Source: Lutraria lutraria
Lineage: Eukaryota > Mollusca > Bivalvia > Venerida > Mactridae
Assembly: GCA_964023205.1 (NCBI GenBank)
Contig: OZ026851.1
Location: 17,491,528 to 17,555,527 of the forward strand
DNA: 64,000 nt
Reading direction: 5' to 3'
A program made the translations under genes and the position numbers. The notes under the pieces were generated by a model. That model saw nothing but the letters and a program-made list of their open reading frames with translations, did not search any database and was not told the origin of the DNA. Positions 61,576 to 64,000 of the stretch are shown here, piece by piece (within the stretch, counting starts at the first letter, position 1; the number at the start of each line of letters is the position of its first letter).

Positions 61576-62749
61576 AAATGCATTCAATTACTACTATATT
61601 ATCCATGAAATGTTCATGAAATTCAGATCACTATATATAAGACATCGTTCGATATGAAATTAACATTGAAATAAGTCTAAAATTACACATTTAATTACTC
61701 ATCATTAAGACATAACTAATGTCAGTGATAATGCTTTTCATCAGAAATATTCTTGAAAATTCATAATAAATCTATTGTTTATACATAATCATTCGCTGGT
61801 GTTATTGTTATCATAAAATAAAATCTTCAATTACGAAAATGTTTTTTGTTAGTTTTCCATTAAACAATATTAATGTCTGACGTTCCTTTAACTGCCCTGA
61901 AAATTTAACGGAATTGTCTTCGTGAGTTTTTAGATTATAGCAAAAAGGCGGTAGAATATGTACCAATTAGTACCTTGGCAAATTGGAATTCTACTTTTAA
62001 ATCATATAAATAACGTCATCAAGCTACATGTAAATGCATGCATACTATCAATCATTGTGGAGGCAGATGTAAATCGTTCGGTTCTTTAATGATAATTTCG
62101 TTAGTTATCCAGAATATGTATACCCGTCTCCAGAAACATAACCAGTCCATTCAGAAATACACTTCCGGTCATTAATTTCGCCGGAAAGCAGAAAATTTGT
62201 TGAAAAATAAAACAGTGTGGTTGTTCTTGACTATGGATTAGTATATAAATATTCGGAATATAAGAAATTAATCTTTTAGAATCGATTATAGCCCAGGGAA
62301 AGTTCGCAACTGAAGAATTTAGCGTTGTCTGCTCAAGCGATTTAATGACAGGTCGATAGATTTCAATTGTTTTCTTGAAAATTAGAACGTGTGGAGCTAA
62401 GACGTTCTGATTGAACTTGGGTGTGATACTGAACCACTGTATATTTATTTTTTCTGCCCATATCGATCGGATCGTATTTTATTATGCAATTATTATCTGG
62501 AAATTTGACTTGTAGTAAACTTAGTTTTTGTAGAAATTAGATTGTTATTCAGATAGCAGCTTATTTTCCTAAGTTTGTTATTAGTGCTATCTATGAATTG
62601 AGTTACTCAGTTAGTTTGGAAGACAGACAAAATGGTGTAGTGGTATTTTTCCAGTGTAAGATAAATAAAACACTTTAACTGTTTCATGAAAATGAAGTAG
62701 TATCTGGTTTTGATTGAGATAAGTCGATTATTGGAATAAATCTGTGAAA
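61576..62749 (+). other. intergenic DNA and probable promoter/5'UTR of the CCNY-like gene
   Basis: Unique AT-rich sequence. TATATAAAT at 62242-62250 could be a TATA element about 500 bp upstream of the start codon, but nothing confirms it. No other gene seen. Confidence 0.35.
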
Positions 62750-62933
62750 ATGGGTAATAAGTACAGTTGTTGTGGGTATAAAAGCTCCAAAAGGAAGAAT
62801 CGCGGAGAATCGTATCAACCAACTACTCTGCATACGAGTCAAAATGAAGAATCTTCACATACTGCATTGCAGCAGAGCTATTCCTCATTGCCAGGTGTAC
62901 CTCACATTAGTGATCGAGAAAATCACCCAGAAG
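62750..62933 (+). CDS. CCNY: CCNY-like exon 1 (start codon, residues 1-61 plus one base)
   Basis: ATG at 62750 in AAAATGGG (A at -3, G at +4), directly giving the acylation signal, which fixes the start. A GTG two codons earlier is not needed. It ends CAGAAG|GTATGA with one base carried over, just after HISDRENHPE. Confidence 0.85.
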
Positions 62934-63581
62934 GTATGAACATATTATAATGCATGTATTATAGAATGACAGAAATATTTGGACAGTTCTTGCCAGGGAC
63001 TGTGCAAGGGACCTCAATAAGACAATAACCCAACCAAAATGAAATAAAAGCCACCTTCAAGTTCAATGAGGATTCATATGACTACTTTAGAAATTAGTGC
63101 TTATAATTTAATCAATTTAATAAATCATATCTAGATTTCCAGCTTTTCCAACTCATTTTTCGGCTATGTTTGAAAACAAAAATTCTGATTAAACATTTAA
63201 AAAAGGTGGCTCAAATTAATTTGCAACATCCCTTCAAACATCCTTGGCTAGAACCCTTTGAACGATGATAAAATAAATGATTATAGATGGACCTTGATAT
63301 AGATTCTGATTATTGAATGATAAACATGTGTTGTAAATAAATCGTTGATTACATTTTTATCGTTATAGAAGGAGGAAAACTTGTACCCGATGTGGTTCTT
63401 GAACCTGTGACCTCCTGCTTGCAAGTCATTAATATTGTAAGCAATTTATTCACAGTAATTTGACTAAAACTTAGTAAACTACTGCACCATTTTATTTTTT
63501 CAGATAACATAGGAGATCCATCAAATAATCCATTGGAGAAAACTATGTTTTACAGACGCTCACAGATTGAAATCAATAAAA
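62750..63581 (+). CDS. CCNY: cyclin Y-like gene, first two coding exons (3' part beyond window)
   Basis: Exons 62750-62933 and 63504-63581 join to an 87-residue N-terminal part. Cyclin Y is a membrane-tethered cyclin that activates CDK14/CDK16 and promotes LRP6 phosphorylation in Wnt signalling. The start MGNKYSCCGY has Gly-2 for myristoylation and Cys-7/Cys-8 for palmitoylation, as in cyclin Y (MGN..SCC). ESYQP (20-24), HISDREN (52-58), and DPSNNPLEKTMFYRRSQIEI (66-85) line up with the cyclin Y stretches ESYRP, HISDREN and NPSDHP..STIFLSKSQ. The segment between ESYQP and HISDREN is longer and more Ser/Gln/His-rich than I recall in vertebrates. The cyclin box lies beyond the window. CCNYL1-type paralogy cannot be excluded from this part. 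Confidence 0.85.
62934..63503. other. intron 1 of the CCNY-like gene with a SINE-like fragment (63366-63440, reverse)
   Basis: On the reverse strand GACTTGCAAGCAGGAGGTCA then CAGGTTCAAG is a tRNA-like anticodon/T-arm fragment. The intron ends TTTTTTCAG. The AG-bounded stretch at 63366 is not taken as an exon because exons 1 and 2 already join in phase. Confidence 0.5.
63504..63581 (+). CDS. CCNY: CCNY-like exon 2 (residues 62-87 plus one base)
   Basis: Acceptor TATTTTTTCAG. The first two bases complete Asp-62. Encodes DNIGDPSNNPLEKTMFYRRS then QIEINK, with the conserved Ser in RRSQ (the KSQ/RSQ site region of cyclin Y). It ends AATAAAA|GTAAGT, one base carried into the next exon outside the window. 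Confidence 0.85.
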
Positions 63582-64000
63582 GTAAGTTGTTTTCAATAAT
63601 GATTTATTTATAAATTTATTCAAATTTGAAAGGCGAAACTCGTCTGATCACGTATAATGCATCGGTTATTTAAAGTGACGACAAATAAATTCCTGCGTCA
63701 CAGAAAACGCACTGATCAATTGAATTTCATTGCATCATGGCAGTCTGCGAAATTAGCAGTTGTCCTATTGTCCGGGACAACCTATTTTTCTTTCGGACAA
63801 CCAAAATTTCATTAACAAATCAAAGCAATAGCAGCTAAAATTTCCGTTTCGGGCAACCACATTTCAAACCTTAATTTCACACTGTGACATGGTCGAAAAA
63901 AGTGTGATCAAAACGCAAAAACACGCTCTGGAAGAAACACTGACAATGCATGATCAGGAACTTAATGATAGTTATGGGTTCAGATTGTCTGCATCCCTTC
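63582..64000. other. start of the next CCNY-like intron, nothing recognisable
   Basis: AT-rich; GTCCGGGACAACC and TTCGGACAACC near 63770-63800 are a small imperfect direct repeat. No exon was recognised before the window ends. Confidence 0.5.

Noticed and set aside
63366..63440. Extra exon between CCNY-like exons 1 and 2
   Set aside because: Preceded by an AG, but it is a tRNA-like repeat fragment, lacks a good donor, and exons 1 and 2 already join in phase with conserved sequence on both sides.

Overview
The window looks like a piece of animal nuclear genome, most likely a mollusc (bivalve-like). The evidence is a protein-coding gene split by GT-AG introns, AT-rich and repeat-dense DNA, tRNA-derived SINEs with a common 3' tail, and many short fold-back DNA elements. 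There is no sign of operons or bacterial genes. The assignment to mollusc rests on my recognition of repeat styles and is an inference; the exact species cannot be told.

Two genes are supported, both on the + strand. (1) A complete 11-exon gene (11838-48684) for a 572-residue major facilitator superfamily transporter, closest in motifs to MFSD4A. Every intron has GT/AG borders and all phases join. Intron 1 is about 24 kb and carries most of the repeats. (2) The first two coding exons of a cyclin Y (CCNY)-like gene (62750-63581), which runs off the right edge. It begins with a Gly-2/Cys-7/Cys-8 acylation signal and carries the conserved HISDREN stretch.

The rest is repeat. 1-8341 is the tail of a 61-bp satellite (about 137 copies) with visible higher-order block duplications. 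13842-15034 is a G-rich ~42-bp minisatellite. 17866-18155 is a 24-bp polypyrimidine minisatellite. 21838-22140 is a ~33-bp minisatellite. 31632-31772 is a cluster of eight CACGTG hexamers. 54483-57852 is a 29-bp satellite (about 116 copies) that is open in all three forward frames. 58141-60476 is a 2.3-kb near-perfect palindrome.

Scattered through introns and intergenic DNA are miniature transposons whose ends and target-site duplications can be read directly. They include a 526-bp fold-back element with CACTGTG ends and a 5-bp TTTAT duplication, nested in an older TA-flanked (mariner/pogo-like) MITE. There is also a family with CAAGGACTT ends and 7-bp duplications, including a 36-bp copy that is little more than its two ends, and a 94-bp hairpin with an 8-bp duplication. 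Two SINEs have recognisable 10-11 bp duplications. The CACTGTG element (Transib/RAG-like termini) is the most interesting candidate.

The two genes have no obvious functional link. Everything was read by eye; identities and copy numbers are hand estimates.
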